The notes beneath the pieces were generated by a model. It saw nothing but the letters and a program-made list of their open reading frames with translations. It was not told the DNA's origin and made no database searches. A DNA stretch of 64,000 bases from Halobacteriovorax marinus SJ (lineage in GTDB: Bacteria > Bdellovibrionota > Bacteriovoracia > Bacteriovoracales > Bacteriovoracaceae), in contig NC_016620.1 of the NCBI RefSeq assembly GCF_000210915.2, forward strand, positions 682,001 through 746,000. Direction: 5' to 3'. A program made the position numbers and the translations under genes. Shown here piece by piece: positions 1-7,097 of the stretch. Positions within the stretch are counted from its first letter, which is position 1. Every line of letters begins with the position of its first letter.

Positions 1-46
1 GATACGCGTTAAGAGCTTGAGTATTGGTATTATAAAAAAGAAAAGG

Positions 47-62
47 GCCTCTTTAGGCCCTC
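47..62 (-). terminator. Rho-independent terminator after the zinc-ribbon gene
   Basis: The inverted repeat gggcct-ctt-aggccc sits just downstream of the minus-strand gene that ends at 67. Read on the minus strand it is followed by a T-rich run (CTTTTCTTTTTT), the usual intrinsic terminator layout. Confidence 0.75.
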
Positions 63-66
63 ATAT

Positions 67-321
67 TTACCAGAGTACGTTGATACCCTTTATTAAATCC
101 TCTTCATGGAGTTCATCTGAGCTTAGAAAGAGGTTCTTAAAGTCAGTTGAATTCTTTGCGTGAACTTTTCCAAAATAGTTTGCTGGTAGGAATGACTTTT
201 TACAGCTTGGGCATTTACTAGCTTCTTTAGCTGTCTCTAATATATGTCCACAGCAGTGGCATTTCTTTATAAGTATTTTTTCAGTTACTTTTCTAGTTAT
301 GATATCCGATTTCATTTTCAC
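67..321 (-). CDS. small zinc-ribbon protein, function unknown
   Basis: This 84-residue protein has two Cys pairs, CHCCGH and CPSC, spaced like a rubredoxin-type or treble-clef zinc ribbon in its first half. The C-terminal half is acidic and carries no motif I recognise. There is no signal peptide, so it is probably cytoplasmic. It is transcribed alone, with its own terminator. Such mini zinc ribbons often act in nucleic-acid or protein binding, but nothing in the sequence shows the partner. The start gives MKMKSD; the second Met two codons later is equally possible. Confidence 0.7.
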   Translation of the reverse strand: MKMKSDIITRKVTEKILIKKCHCCGHILETAKEASKCPSCKKSFLPANYFGKVHAKNSTDFKNLFLSSDELHEEDLIKGINVLW

Positions 322-471
322 TCCTCATAAGTACTATTTCGCAACATCTATCCCTGAAGTCTTCAACCTCTTTCCTTAGAGGCGATATATAACTAATCGT
401 GAATAGTTAGGAAATATTTAGAAAAAAGTGGAAAAAAGTGCCGGTATGAATTGGTCAATTTTAGAATAAAA

Positions 472-497
472 AAGGGGACTGAATTAGTCCCCTTTTG
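472..497 (-). terminator. terminator of the 491-residue coiled-coil gene
   Basis: A long hairpin (aaggggact, loop gaatt, agtcccctt) lies directly downstream of the stop at 512. A-rich DNA on one side and T-rich on the other would let it work in both directions; the only gene end beside it is on the minus strand. Confidence 0.75.
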
Positions 498-511
498 TAA
501 GTGATTAATTA

Positions 512-1987
512 TTAGAAGCTATAGTATCCACTTGGGTTTCTTGACGACTCTGGTTGAAACATTTCTCTGATAGAGAAGTCGTTATTAAATCCACCGTATG
601 GCTGCGTCTGTTGGTAGTAGTTATTCGTAATGTACTGTGGTGCCGCATATGGGTCGTACATCTTCATTCCTGTTCCACCAAAGCCATTATTCATCTGAGG
701 AATTTGTTGTCCATACCCAGTAAGTGGATTCGTTAAGTAGTTAGGAGTAAATCCCATTTGACTCTGGTTCATAAAGCTTGAGAACATCTGTGGAATTCTC
801 ATGAAGTTTGCCATCATCATTTGTACTACGTAATCAAATTCTTTTTTCTCTTTTTGGAAAGCCTTATTTTCCTTTTCGAGTTTTTCAATTTTAGCAACTC
901 TTTCTTCTTTCTCTTCTTTTAGAGTTTTAATAGCATCTTTTGATTCTTTGATCGCTTTAGTACTATCGTTAATGAGTGCCTGAAGTTCAGTTATCTTATC
1001 TGTGTTAACTTTGATCTCTTGCTGTTGGCAAGAAATAGTATTGTCCTTCTCTAGAATAGACTCATCTCTCTTTGTGATTTCTTCATTCTTTTGAGAGATC
1101 TCTTCTTCCTTCATTTGGATTTGCTCTTCTTGCATTTCAGAAACAAGAGTAATTTCAGCGATTCTTTGATCTAGCTCTTCTTTAGCCGATTTAAGATCAC
1201 TATGGTCTTGTTGTAGAGAAACAAGTGAAGTGTCTAATTCAATAATTCTCTCATCTTTTTCACTAATACTTTCATTTAGTTTCGCTATTGATGAGTTCAA
1301 TTCCTCAACGCTTTTGTTAAGATCATCATTTGCACTAACGGCTTGGGCCAAAGCGATATTCTTTGCATCTACTTGTGCCTTTAGTTCATTAAGAGCAATA
1401 TTTAAATCATTTGATTTCTTATTCTTTTCTTCAAGATTAGATCTTAGCTTTGCTAATTCTTCTGCACTGGCTTTACCTGAAGCTTCAAGTTGCGAGATCT
1501 TCTTCGCTAACTCTTTCTTTGCCTCTTCTGAGCTTAAGAACTCTTTAGCCAGCTTGTTATTTATTTTAGTTAAGCTATCAATAGATTCTTTATGCTTAAC
1601 TTTTAATCCTTCCATTTTCTTTTCAACGGCAACTTTATCGCTCTTAGCTTTTGCTAATTCATTTTTTAATTTAGAAATCTCAGCAATATTTGAATAGGCT
1701 ACACCCTTTTCCATTTGGGCCGCTAACTTAGTTTCTATTTCAACTAGTCTCTTTGTTACTTTAATCATGTCACCATTGGCGTTTTTCATTTCTAAAGTAA
1801 CTTCTTCCATTCTAACTTTTTGCTCTTTAATAAACTTTGCAGATGCATACTCTGCAATGATTGGATTCTCTAAAGAAGCAATTGTTCTAGAGTTAGAGTA
1901 GTTAATAGTTTGGTATACTTTTACTGCTCCAAAAGTTGCACTAAACATACTTAAGGCAATGAGTGTTTTTGCTACTGGCTTTTTCAT
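512..1987 (-). CDS. exported coiled-coil protein with Met/Asn/Gln-rich tail
   Basis: The protein has 491 residues. An N-terminal signal peptide (MKKPVAKTLIALSMF...) is followed by a short segment with RTIAS at about residues 34-38. From about 50 to 390 it is almost continuous Lys/Glu/Leu-rich heptad coiled coil. The last 100 residues are low complexity, rich in Met, Asn, Gln, Phe, Gly and Tyr. It should be periplasmic or surface exposed and fibrous. A strong ribosome site (GGGAGAG) precedes the ATG, and it has its own terminator. The next upstream gene encodes a protein of the same plan with the same RTIAS motif, so the two look like diverged paralogues. No family assignment or enzymatic motif is visible; a structural or prey-contact role is only inference. 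Confidence 0.8.
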   Translation of the reverse strand: MKKPVAKTLIALSMFSATFGAVKVYQTINYSNSRTIASLENPIIAEYASAKFIKEQKVRMEEVTLEMKNANGDMIKVTKRLVEIETKLAAQMEKGVAYSNIAEISKLKNELAKAKSDKVAVEKKMEGLKVKHKESIDSLTKINNKLAKEFLSSEEAKKELAKKISQLEASGKASAEELAKLRSNLEEKNKKSNDLNIALNELKAQVDAKNIALAQAVSANDDLNKSVEELNSSIAKLNESISEKDERIIELDTSLVSLQQDHSDLKSAKEELDQRIAEITLVSEMQEEQIQMKEEEISQKNEEITKRDESILEKDNTISCQQQEIKVNTDKITELQALINDSTKAIKESKDAIKTLKEEKEERVAKIEKLEKENKAFQKEKKEFDYVVQMMMANFMRIPQMFSSFMNQSQMGFTPNYLTNPLTGYGQQIPQMNNGFGGTGMKMYDPYAAPQYITNNYYQQTQPYGGFNNDFSIREMFQPESSRNPSGYYSF

Positions 1988-2140
1988 ATTATCTCTCCCA
2001 GATAAATTGATTAAAAAGTTTTCATTTTTAAATTCAGTTTATTAATTCCAAGAAATGTGCCAAAAAAACACGGCGTAAGTGGTTGAAAGTACTTTGGGGA
2101 TAGTGTCTAAAACATAGACAGTGTGTGAAATTTATTCAAA

Positions 2141-2168
2141 AGGACCTAAGCTATTATGCTTAGGCCCT
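2141..2168 (-). terminator. terminator of the 334-residue coiled-coil gene
   Basis: The hairpin cctaagc-tattat-gcttagg lies 22 bases past the stop at 2190. On the minus strand it is followed by TCCTTTTG, a modest T tract. Confidence 0.65.
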
Positions 2169-2189
2169 TTGATAATAGGGGGAGAGATA

Positions 2190-3194
2190 TTAATTAAAGC
2201 TAATTGTCTCAGCTTCAATAGTTGTTCTATTAAACTTTGGTACGAAAAGGTGTGATGAAGCGCCTACAAATTGATTAAAAGTAGCACTTTCTCCAACTCT
2301 TGAAGAAGAGTGGTTTATCATCTTCTGAACACCTGAAAAGTCTCTTTGCATAAGATTAAGCCAAGAAGAATTCCCATTATTAAAAGTAAACATTGGGTTG
2401 AAATTCATAAATGGATTAGTAAAGTGTCCGATTCCTGGCATCTGAAAAGATTGCTGAAACCCTCTTCCAAAAACCATTCCCATGGATAGAAGTTGTTGAT
2501 ATCTACTAAAATTAGCTTCTTCCTTATGTGAATCTTTACGATCATTATCTTCCTTATGTGAATCTTTACGATCATTATCTTTCTTATCTTCTTTGTCTTT
2601 CTTCTCTTCTTTACCTTCTTCGACCTTTGCAATGGCCTTCTCTTTGTCTTTTAAAAGGTCTTTGATTTGTGCACTTAATTCATCAATTTCATTTCTAAAT
2701 TCACAAACAGTGACGTCTCTTTTTATGACTTTAAGTGCAGCCACTTCCTCTTTAAGAGCGCTTAGGTTTTCTTCTTCCTTACTAATTTCTTTTGATATTT
2801 CTATAGCTTGTTCGTCTTCTTCTTTATCACTTTCTTCTTTATGCTTATTAACTTGATCTTTGATCTTCTTTAGATCTTTATCTATTTCTGCAATAGTCGC
2901 GTCTATATCTTCTTTTTCACGTTCAGTTATTTCTTTGATTTCCTTAAGGGATTCTCGAGTTTTACTCTGTCTATCTATGATTGCTGATAAGCTTTCTCTT
3001 GCCCCATCAATACTAAGGTTTTGAGTCTCTTCCTCATTTTCTGTAGGCTCTTTTTCTGCGTTATGGGCTTCTCTTCCATCTGAAGCAATAGTTCTAAAAG
3101 ATTTCTCTGCTGAAGAGTAGCTGAATTGATCGACAATATTGGGTGTGCTTAGAACACAAAGTGCTGTGAACCCAAGTAGAATTGGTTTCTTCAT
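2190..3194 (-). CDS. exported charged coiled-coil protein, paralogue-like to the neighbouring 491-residue gene
   Basis: The protein has 334 residues: a signal peptide (MKKPILLGFTALCVL...), an RTIAS segment near residue 35, a Glu/Lys-rich coiled coil from about 55 to 215, then a Phe/Met/Asn-rich tail. A 30-bp perfect tandem duplication encodes two copies of DNDRKDSHKE in the charged region. The leader (GGGAGAAATATC before ATG) closely resembles that of the neighbouring coiled-coil gene. Both the layout and the shared RTIAS motif suggest an old duplication followed by divergence of the coil. It is probably periplasmic or on the surface. No known family is recognised, and the function cannot be named. 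Confidence 0.8.
   Translation of the reverse strand: MKKPILLGFTALCVLSTPNIVDQFSYSSAEKSFRTIASDGREAHNAEKEPTENEEETQNLSIDGARESLSAIIDRQSKTRESLKEIKEITEREKEDIDATIAEIDKDLKKIKDQVNKHKEESDKEEDEQAIEISKEISKEEENLSALKEEVAALKVIKRDVTVCEFRNEIDELSAQIKDLLKDKEKAIAKVEEGKEEKKDKEDKKDNDRKDSHKEDNDRKDSHKEEANFSRYQQLLSMGMVFGRGFQQSFQMPGIGHFTNPFMNFNPMFTFNNGNSSWLNLMQRDFSGVQKMINHSSSRVGESATFNQFVGASSHLFVPKFNRTTIEAETISFN
2521..2580. repeat. perfect 30-bp tandem duplication inside a coding region
   Basis: Bases 2521-2550 and 2551-2580 are identical. The unit is a multiple of three, so it adds ten residues (DNDRKDSHKE) without shifting the frame. Perfect identity points to a recent slippage event and possible length polymorphism between strains. 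Confidence 0.95.
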
Positions 3195-3348
3195 GATATT
3201 TCTCCCTATTAAATATAATATCTCTGAAGAAATGTATTACAAAAAGGATGCCACTAAAATTTTGAGCTAAGTTATTGGTAAGTAATTCGAGTTAAATTTC
3301 AATATGTATAAAAAAAGGGAAGGCCGTAAAAATTATGAACAAAAAAAA

Positions 3349-3366
3349 GCCGCATTTAAATGCGGC
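3349..3366 (-). terminator. terminator of the small exported coiled-coil gene
   Basis: The palindrome gccgcat-ttaa-atgcggc is flanked by A8 on one side and a T-rich stretch on the other. On the minus strand it ends in a run of eight Ts just after the stop at 3376. Confidence 0.85.
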
Positions 3367-3375
3367 TAAAATTTT

Positions 3376-3678
3376 TTACTGAATATTATTTAAATTTTGC
3401 ATCGATTGATTAAATGCATTTTGAATTTTCTTCATCATTTCGAGTTCTTGCTTATATCTAAGCGTTTCAATTTTCTTCTTAACCATCAGCTCATTTCTTT
3501 TCTCAAGTTGCTCTCTAAAGAGTTTTAATCTTTGAGCAGAAGTAAGTTGCTTTCCATTGTTGGATGCAGCAAAGTTCCCGTCTACGTCAATTGGCATTTC
3601 AAAATCAATATTTGATGACTCATATTGAGCGTAAGATGTGCTTGTAAATAAAAGTGCAACTAGAACTAATTTTTTCAC
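3376..3678 (-). CDS. small exported coiled-coil protein
   Basis: I take the GTG at 3678 as start: it gives a clean signal peptide (VKKLVLVALLFTSTSYA) and has GGAG eight bases upstream, whereas the longer frame begins with an unlikely Cys-rich leader. The product is 100 residues. After the signal peptide come a short linker and a Lys/Glu/Leu coiled coil, ending in an Asn/Gln/Met-rich tail. It is the third exported coiled-coil protein in a row on this strand, with its own terminator. No family is recognised. Shared tail composition hints at a role linked to its two larger neighbours, but this is inference. Confidence 0.7.
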   Translation of the reverse strand: MKKLVLVALLFTSTSYAQYESSNIDFEMPIDVDGNFAASNNGKQLTSAQRLKLFREQLEKRNELMVKKKIETLRYKQELEMMKKIQNAFNQSMQNLNNIQ

Positions 3679-3766
3679 TGCTATTCTCCATGTATAAATT
3701 TTCCTTTTTCTAGCTTTTTTGTTGCAGAATGTAAAATCATCTGAAGAAAATATAGATGCGGTGCAG

Positions 3767-4159
3767 CTATGTGTTGGGAAAGTCAAAGAGACAAGTTGTA
3801 CTGCTTAGATCAATTCTCTCATTAAATGTGTCTGATTTTAGATATTTAGAGTATTTTAAAGTGTCTTTATCAAAAGAGAAAAACTCCTTTCGATAACAAG
3901 TTCCACTATTGCAAGGCCATTGTTGTTGGTCTTTAAATCGAAGGACACCATATGAGGGGATAACTAGATCAGAGAAAAAAGTAAGCTGTTCCCAGTGGCC
4001 ATCCTTACTCAATGTTTCAAGAGTAAAGTATTGACCTTGATCTGTTAGAGCAATTTTCAAATATTTATTTGAGTTTAAATTATCGCAGATAAGCAGATGT
4101 TCAGAAGCGATTGTGGAAGAGTTTATAAAGATAATAAGAGAAGAGAGTAGAGCGATCAC
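3767..4159 (-). CDS. exported protein of unknown function
   Basis: The GTG at 4159 overlaps the TGA of the upstream receiver gene by four bases (GTGA), which argues for translational coupling and against the longer frame. The resulting 130-residue product has a signal peptide (VIALLSSLIIFINSSTIAS) and three to four cysteines in the mature part (ICDN, PCNSGTC, TTCLF), consistent with disulfides in the periplasm. I recognise no domain. The coupling to a pseudo-receiver gene is the only clue to its role. Confidence 0.65.
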   Translation of the reverse strand: MIALLSSLIIFINSSTIASEHLLICDNLNSNKYLKIALTDQGQYFTLETLSKDGHWEQLTFFSDLVIPSYGVLRFKDQQQWPCNSGTCYRKEFFSFDKDTLKYSKYLKSDTFNERIDLSSTTCLFDFPNT

Positions 4160-4542
4160 TTTTCTTTCTTTCTCTTTACATACTTCTTGAGCTTTTCCAT
4201 TAGTGAAGCGAAGCACTTATCTGAGTAGACAATAATATCATTAGCTCCATACTCAAAAGCTGTGAGTACTTCCTCTTGGTCTTTTCCATTTGAGATAAAA
4301 ATAATTGGAAGCTCTTCCTTGCTTTTAGCAGCTCTCGCTAGAGAGAGAATTTCTAATCCTCTCATGTCGGGGAAGTTTCCCATGAGTATGAGGGCAGCGT
4401 ACTTATTCTCTTCGACAAGATGAATTGTTTGAAATCCTTCTAATGACTGCTCAATTTGATAGCCTTGAACTCTAAGTCTAGAGGAGAAGTTATTTCTTCT
4501 ATCTGGATCGCTGTCTGCAATTAAAAGTTCTAGATTTTCCAT
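4156..4542 (-). CDS. degenerate response-regulator receiver protein (pseudo-receiver)
   Basis: This stand-alone 128-residue protein has the CheY-like fold pattern: an acidic pair region (IADSD), a P-D-M-R-G loop, the Ser of beta4 (FISNG, S84) and the conserved Lys (SDKCF, K109). Aligning on the loop Pro58, the phospho-acceptor Asp site is occupied by Met54, so normal phosphorylation is not expected. Such pseudo-receivers usually work by protein contact. It is translated together with the small exported protein downstream. The larger receiver-TPR protein nearby (5294-6616) is also degenerate. Confidence 0.8.
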   Translation of the reverse strand: MENLELLIADSDPDRRNNFSSRLRVQGYQIEQSLEGFQTIHLVEENKYAALILMGNFPDMRGLEILSLARAAKSKEELPIIFISNGKDQEEVLTAFEYGANDIIVYSDKCFASLMEKLKKYVKRKKEK

Positions 4543-4590
4543 AGATTATAAATATAGCCTTAAAGTGTGATTTGAGGCAAGGGTGAAAGA

Positions 4591-5232
4591 TTACACTTTG
4601 GGCTTAAAACTAAGAGTGTGAAAAGTTCTAAGAACTAAATCTCCCGCCTTACTTTTAACCTCTTCAACTTGAGTACATGAGTTGAGTAATTCAAACTCGT
4701 TTTTAAATAGGGCGCAAACCTCATCTACGGAGTAGAGTTGAAAGTTATCTTGAGTAAAAGGGAGTGTTTTCATAAATTCTTTATCAGCAAAGCTTATGGA
4801 GAAAATGCCACTAGGTTTAAGAATTCTTAAAACTTCAGAGATAAGCTTCTTAGGTTCTCTCCAAAAATATATGGTATTACTAGTAGTGACTTTTTCAAAA
4901 GATTGATCGCTTAGTGGAAGTATCTCTCCATCAAAGCATTCGAATTCACAATTTAAAAATTCGTTTAATTTTGCTTGCTCAACCATGAGGTTAGAGACCT
5001 CAAGACCATAAAACTTAAAGTTTCCATATTGCTCTCTTAGTTTACTTAAGTAGCTAGCATTGCCATGTCCAAGCTCAAGTACTTCATCTGATGGAGTAAT
5101 ATTTAAATGCTTATATGCACTCTCAATCATGGTGAAATTGCTCTCACTCATTTGCTTTGCTACTTCAATGCCAGTCTTTCCTTCTGGTTTTGAGAGTTGT
5201 TTAGATAAATCTGATAAACTTAGTTTAGACAT
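4591..5232 (-). CDS. class I SAM-dependent methyltransferase
   Basis: The protein has 213 residues with a Rossmann methyltransferase core from about residue 45. Motif I is VLELGHGNASYL, an acidic residue follows at the end of beta2 (YGLEVS), the DGEILPLSD stretch is typical of the UbiE/Methyltransf_11 group, and motif III is LKPSGIFSISF. The substrate cannot be read from sequence. The first 45 residues are a helical lead-in. It is cytoplasmic (no signal peptide) and is separated by short gaps from the receiver genes on both sides. Confidence 0.85.
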   Translation of the reverse strand: MSKLSLSDLSKQLSKPEGKTGIEVAKQMSESNFTMIESAYKHLNITPSDEVLELGHGNASYLSKLREQYGNFKFYGLEVSNLMVEQAKLNEFLNCEFECFDGEILPLSDQSFEKVTTSNTIYFWREPKKLISEVLRILKPSGIFSISFADKEFMKTLPFTQDNFQLYSVDEVCALFKNEFELLNSCTQVEEVKSKAGDLVLRTFHTLSFKPKV

Positions 5233-5280
5233 AGCTAAATCATATGAACTTAAATATTTAAAGTAAATATAGATTTAGCT
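5233..5280. promoter_or_regulatory. nested inverted repeat between the methyltransferase and receiver-TPR genes
   Basis: AGCTAAATC (5233-5241) pairs with GATTTAGCT (5272-5280). Inside the loop lies a second AT palindrome, ACTTAAATATTTAAAGT (5248-5264). It lies between the stop of one operon (5294) and the start of the next gene (5232), so it could be a terminator, an operator or both. No strong T tract is present. Confidence 0.35.
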
Positions 5281-5293
5281 TTGTCTATTAGAT

Positions 5294-6616
5294 CTACTCT
5301 TTATACATAGACTGAAAGTGCTTTGATGAGTCAGGGTACTTCGCAACGGCCTTGTCGATAAGGTGAATAATTGAGTTTGTTTTTCTTTGGGCCTTAATCG
5401 AACTTAAGATAACAGCTTCAAAAACTTGAATACTTGCAGCACCAGACTCAGCTAGTGGAATACCTTTCTTAAGCACACTGTTGATATCTTGGTTACAATA
5501 GTCAATTTGAATTTCTAAACTTTGATAGAGAGGGTTGTCTCCGTGCAAAGATTCAAATTGTCTAAGAACATCGAAACCAAGCTTTACTTCCTTATATTCA
5601 ATAAATGTCATAATAATATTTTCTATAATGGAGAGCTTTCCTGAAGAGCACTTCACTGCTTCTAGGAGAGTTTTGATTCCCTTTTGTCTATCACCAGTTC
5701 TTAAAAAGAATTTACTACATATAACTAAACTTGCAGCAATATTAGTTTTTATACTCGGTGATTGAACTTCAAGAGATCTAAAGAACTCTGCGTATTTTAT
5801 CAAGTCTTCGTATTGATGATTGGCAATTGATAGCCTAATTAACTCTGGAAGATTATCAGGGTTAATAGGGTAGTGCTTTAGAATCTTTGCCGTATGATCA
5901 TAGGCCTTCTTCCACATCTTCAAATCCGAGTATTCGGTTGCTAGAGCTTGGAGAGAGAGGTAGTGAGCATGATTCACTTCGAGACTCTGTTCAAATAACT
6001 TGAGTGCCTCTTCTATATTTCCTTCCTCTTGATTGATTCTCGCATCTAAATAGAAAACCTCGTCGAGATTATCTAGTTTTTGCTTTAGTGGTTCGAGAAT
6101 TGTCTTAGCTCTATCTAGATTATTTAAAAAGATTGCTTCTTTAATTGCGTGATAGAAGTTTAAAAAAGGACTTCTCTCCATCTTTCTCTCGACAGTTTTT
6201 AGAAAACTCTCAGAAAGAGATTTTGCTGTAAATGGTTCAGCAATATAGTCGTCAGCTTCTGTATCTAAAACAAGACATGAAGAGGCAACACTATTTGGCC
6301 CTGATATCAAAGTGAAGATAGAGTTTTGTCTATTTGGAAAAACATTCATATGAGTTTTAAGAATATCTATTCCTTTCTGACCTTGGACTTCATATCCAGC
6401 AAAGACAATATCAATTTTTAGGTCATTAATAATTTCGCAAGCATCAGAATTATTATCGGCAACAAAGATATGTTGAACCTTTATTCCAAAATTTGTAAAA
6501 ATCTTTTTAAGCGTAGTTCGTGTCGTCTTTTTATTATCAACAATCAACGCCTTCTTATTTTCTAAGTAAGACTTTATAAGTTCAACTTTCTTTGGATTCA
6601 TATCTTCAAAGATCAT
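5294..6616 (-). CDS. receiver-like domain plus TPR repeats, adaptor-type signalling protein
   Basis: The protein has 440 residues. Residues 20-140 resemble a response-regulator receiver: IVDN at the first acidic site, LISG at beta4 and AEPF at the Lys-Pro site. The acceptor Asp position falls in VFAGYE, with no Asp between residues 71 and 82, and the usual Lys before PF is Glu, so the domain is probably not phosphorylated. From about 160 to the end are helical TPR-like repeats (for example LDEVFYLDARINQEEGNIEE), suggesting a protein scaffold. The start overlaps the upstream gene by four bases. It is the last gene of a five-gene minus-strand run that starts with the exonuclease at 9234. Confidence 0.75.
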   Translation of the reverse strand: MIFEDMNPKKVELIKSYLENKKALIVDNKKTTRTTLKKIFTNFGIKVQHIFVADNNSDACEIINDLKIDIVFAGYEVQGQKGIDILKTHMNVFPNRQNSIFTLISGPNSVASSCLVLDTEADDYIAEPFTAKSLSESFLKTVERKMERSPFLNFYHAIKEAIFLNNLDRAKTILEPLKQKLDNLDEVFYLDARINQEEGNIEEALKLFEQSLEVNHAHYLSLQALATEYSDLKMWKKAYDHTAKILKHYPINPDNLPELIRLSIANHQYEDLIKYAEFFRSLEVQSPSIKTNIAASLVICSKFFLRTGDRQKGIKTLLEAVKCSSGKLSIIENIIMTFIEYKEVKLGFDVLRQFESLHGDNPLYQSLEIQIDYCNQDINSVLKKGIPLAESGAASIQVFEAVILSSIKAQRKTNSIIHLIDKAVAKYPDSSKHFQSMYKE

Positions 6617-7092
6617 TTCTTCACCTCCTCAATTAAAGAGGTGATACCTTCTTGCTTTTTTAAGTATGCATTAAGGATCTCATTCCATTCATTGGCCTTA
6701 TACTGAGTGAACTTCACTTCAATATAAATTTTTTCTTCATCAGCAACTTGCTGATCTATTACCTTTCCAATGATAGTGATAGATTCTTGATTTTCTGGTG
6801 TCGGAAATTTTACAATTCTCTTTGGTGTTTCTTTAAAGAAAGCAATTGAGAGATTGTGTCCCGTCTGACATAGATTCTTTGGGATACATAGACAAACAGA
6901 GTCCTCTCTCAGTTCATTTATTTTAATGAACTGAGCACTTAGAAATGAAATACCTGAAGTGTCGTTTCTAAGAACAACTCCATAATTTAATTCTTGGTAC
7001 TGTTTCAAATCTAATGAATCTGATAATGATATTTTCTTAGCAGCGTTTTCATTCATGAGTCTCATTTTAAATGGAAAACTAATTTGAGACAA
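6613..7092 (-). CDS. conserved protein, possibly a divergent PilZ-like domain
   Basis: The 159-residue product overlaps the next gene by four bases and begins at a TTG five bases after the radical SAM gene. An ATG at 7065 or 7056 is an alternative start, since no clear ribosome site marks the TTG. The strand pattern KRIVKFPTP... GKVIDQQ... IYIEVKF recalls the beta-barrel of PilZ domains, but the RxxxR and D/NxSxxG c-di-GMP motifs are not evident, so I rate this as weak. Its place before a receiver-TPR protein suggests signalling. It is cytoplasmic, with no membrane segment. Confidence 0.55.
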   Translation of the reverse strand: MSQISFPFKMRLMNENAAKKISLSDSLDLKQYQELNYGVVLRNDTSGISFLSAQFIKINELREDSVCLCIPKNLCQTGHNLSIAFFKETPKRIVKFPTPENQESITIIGKVIDQQVADEEKIYIEVKFTQYKANEWNEILNAYLKKQEGITSLIEEVKK

Positions 7093-7097
7093 ATGGC

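Noticed and set aside
1230-1697. 155-residue plus-strand frame rich in Ser/Phe/Leu opposite the coiled-coil gene
   Set aside because: It is the complement of a Lys/Glu-rich coil (which reads as Phe/Ser/Leu) with no ribosome site or family match.
2050-2068. Sigma54-like TGGCAC-N5-TTGG upstream of the 491-residue coil gene, with a similar TGGCAT-N5-TTGT near 3255
   Set aside because: The essential C of the -12 GC is missing in both. The second site also has a better sigma70 reading (TTGTAA-N16-TATTAT). I therefore do not list a sigma54 promoter.
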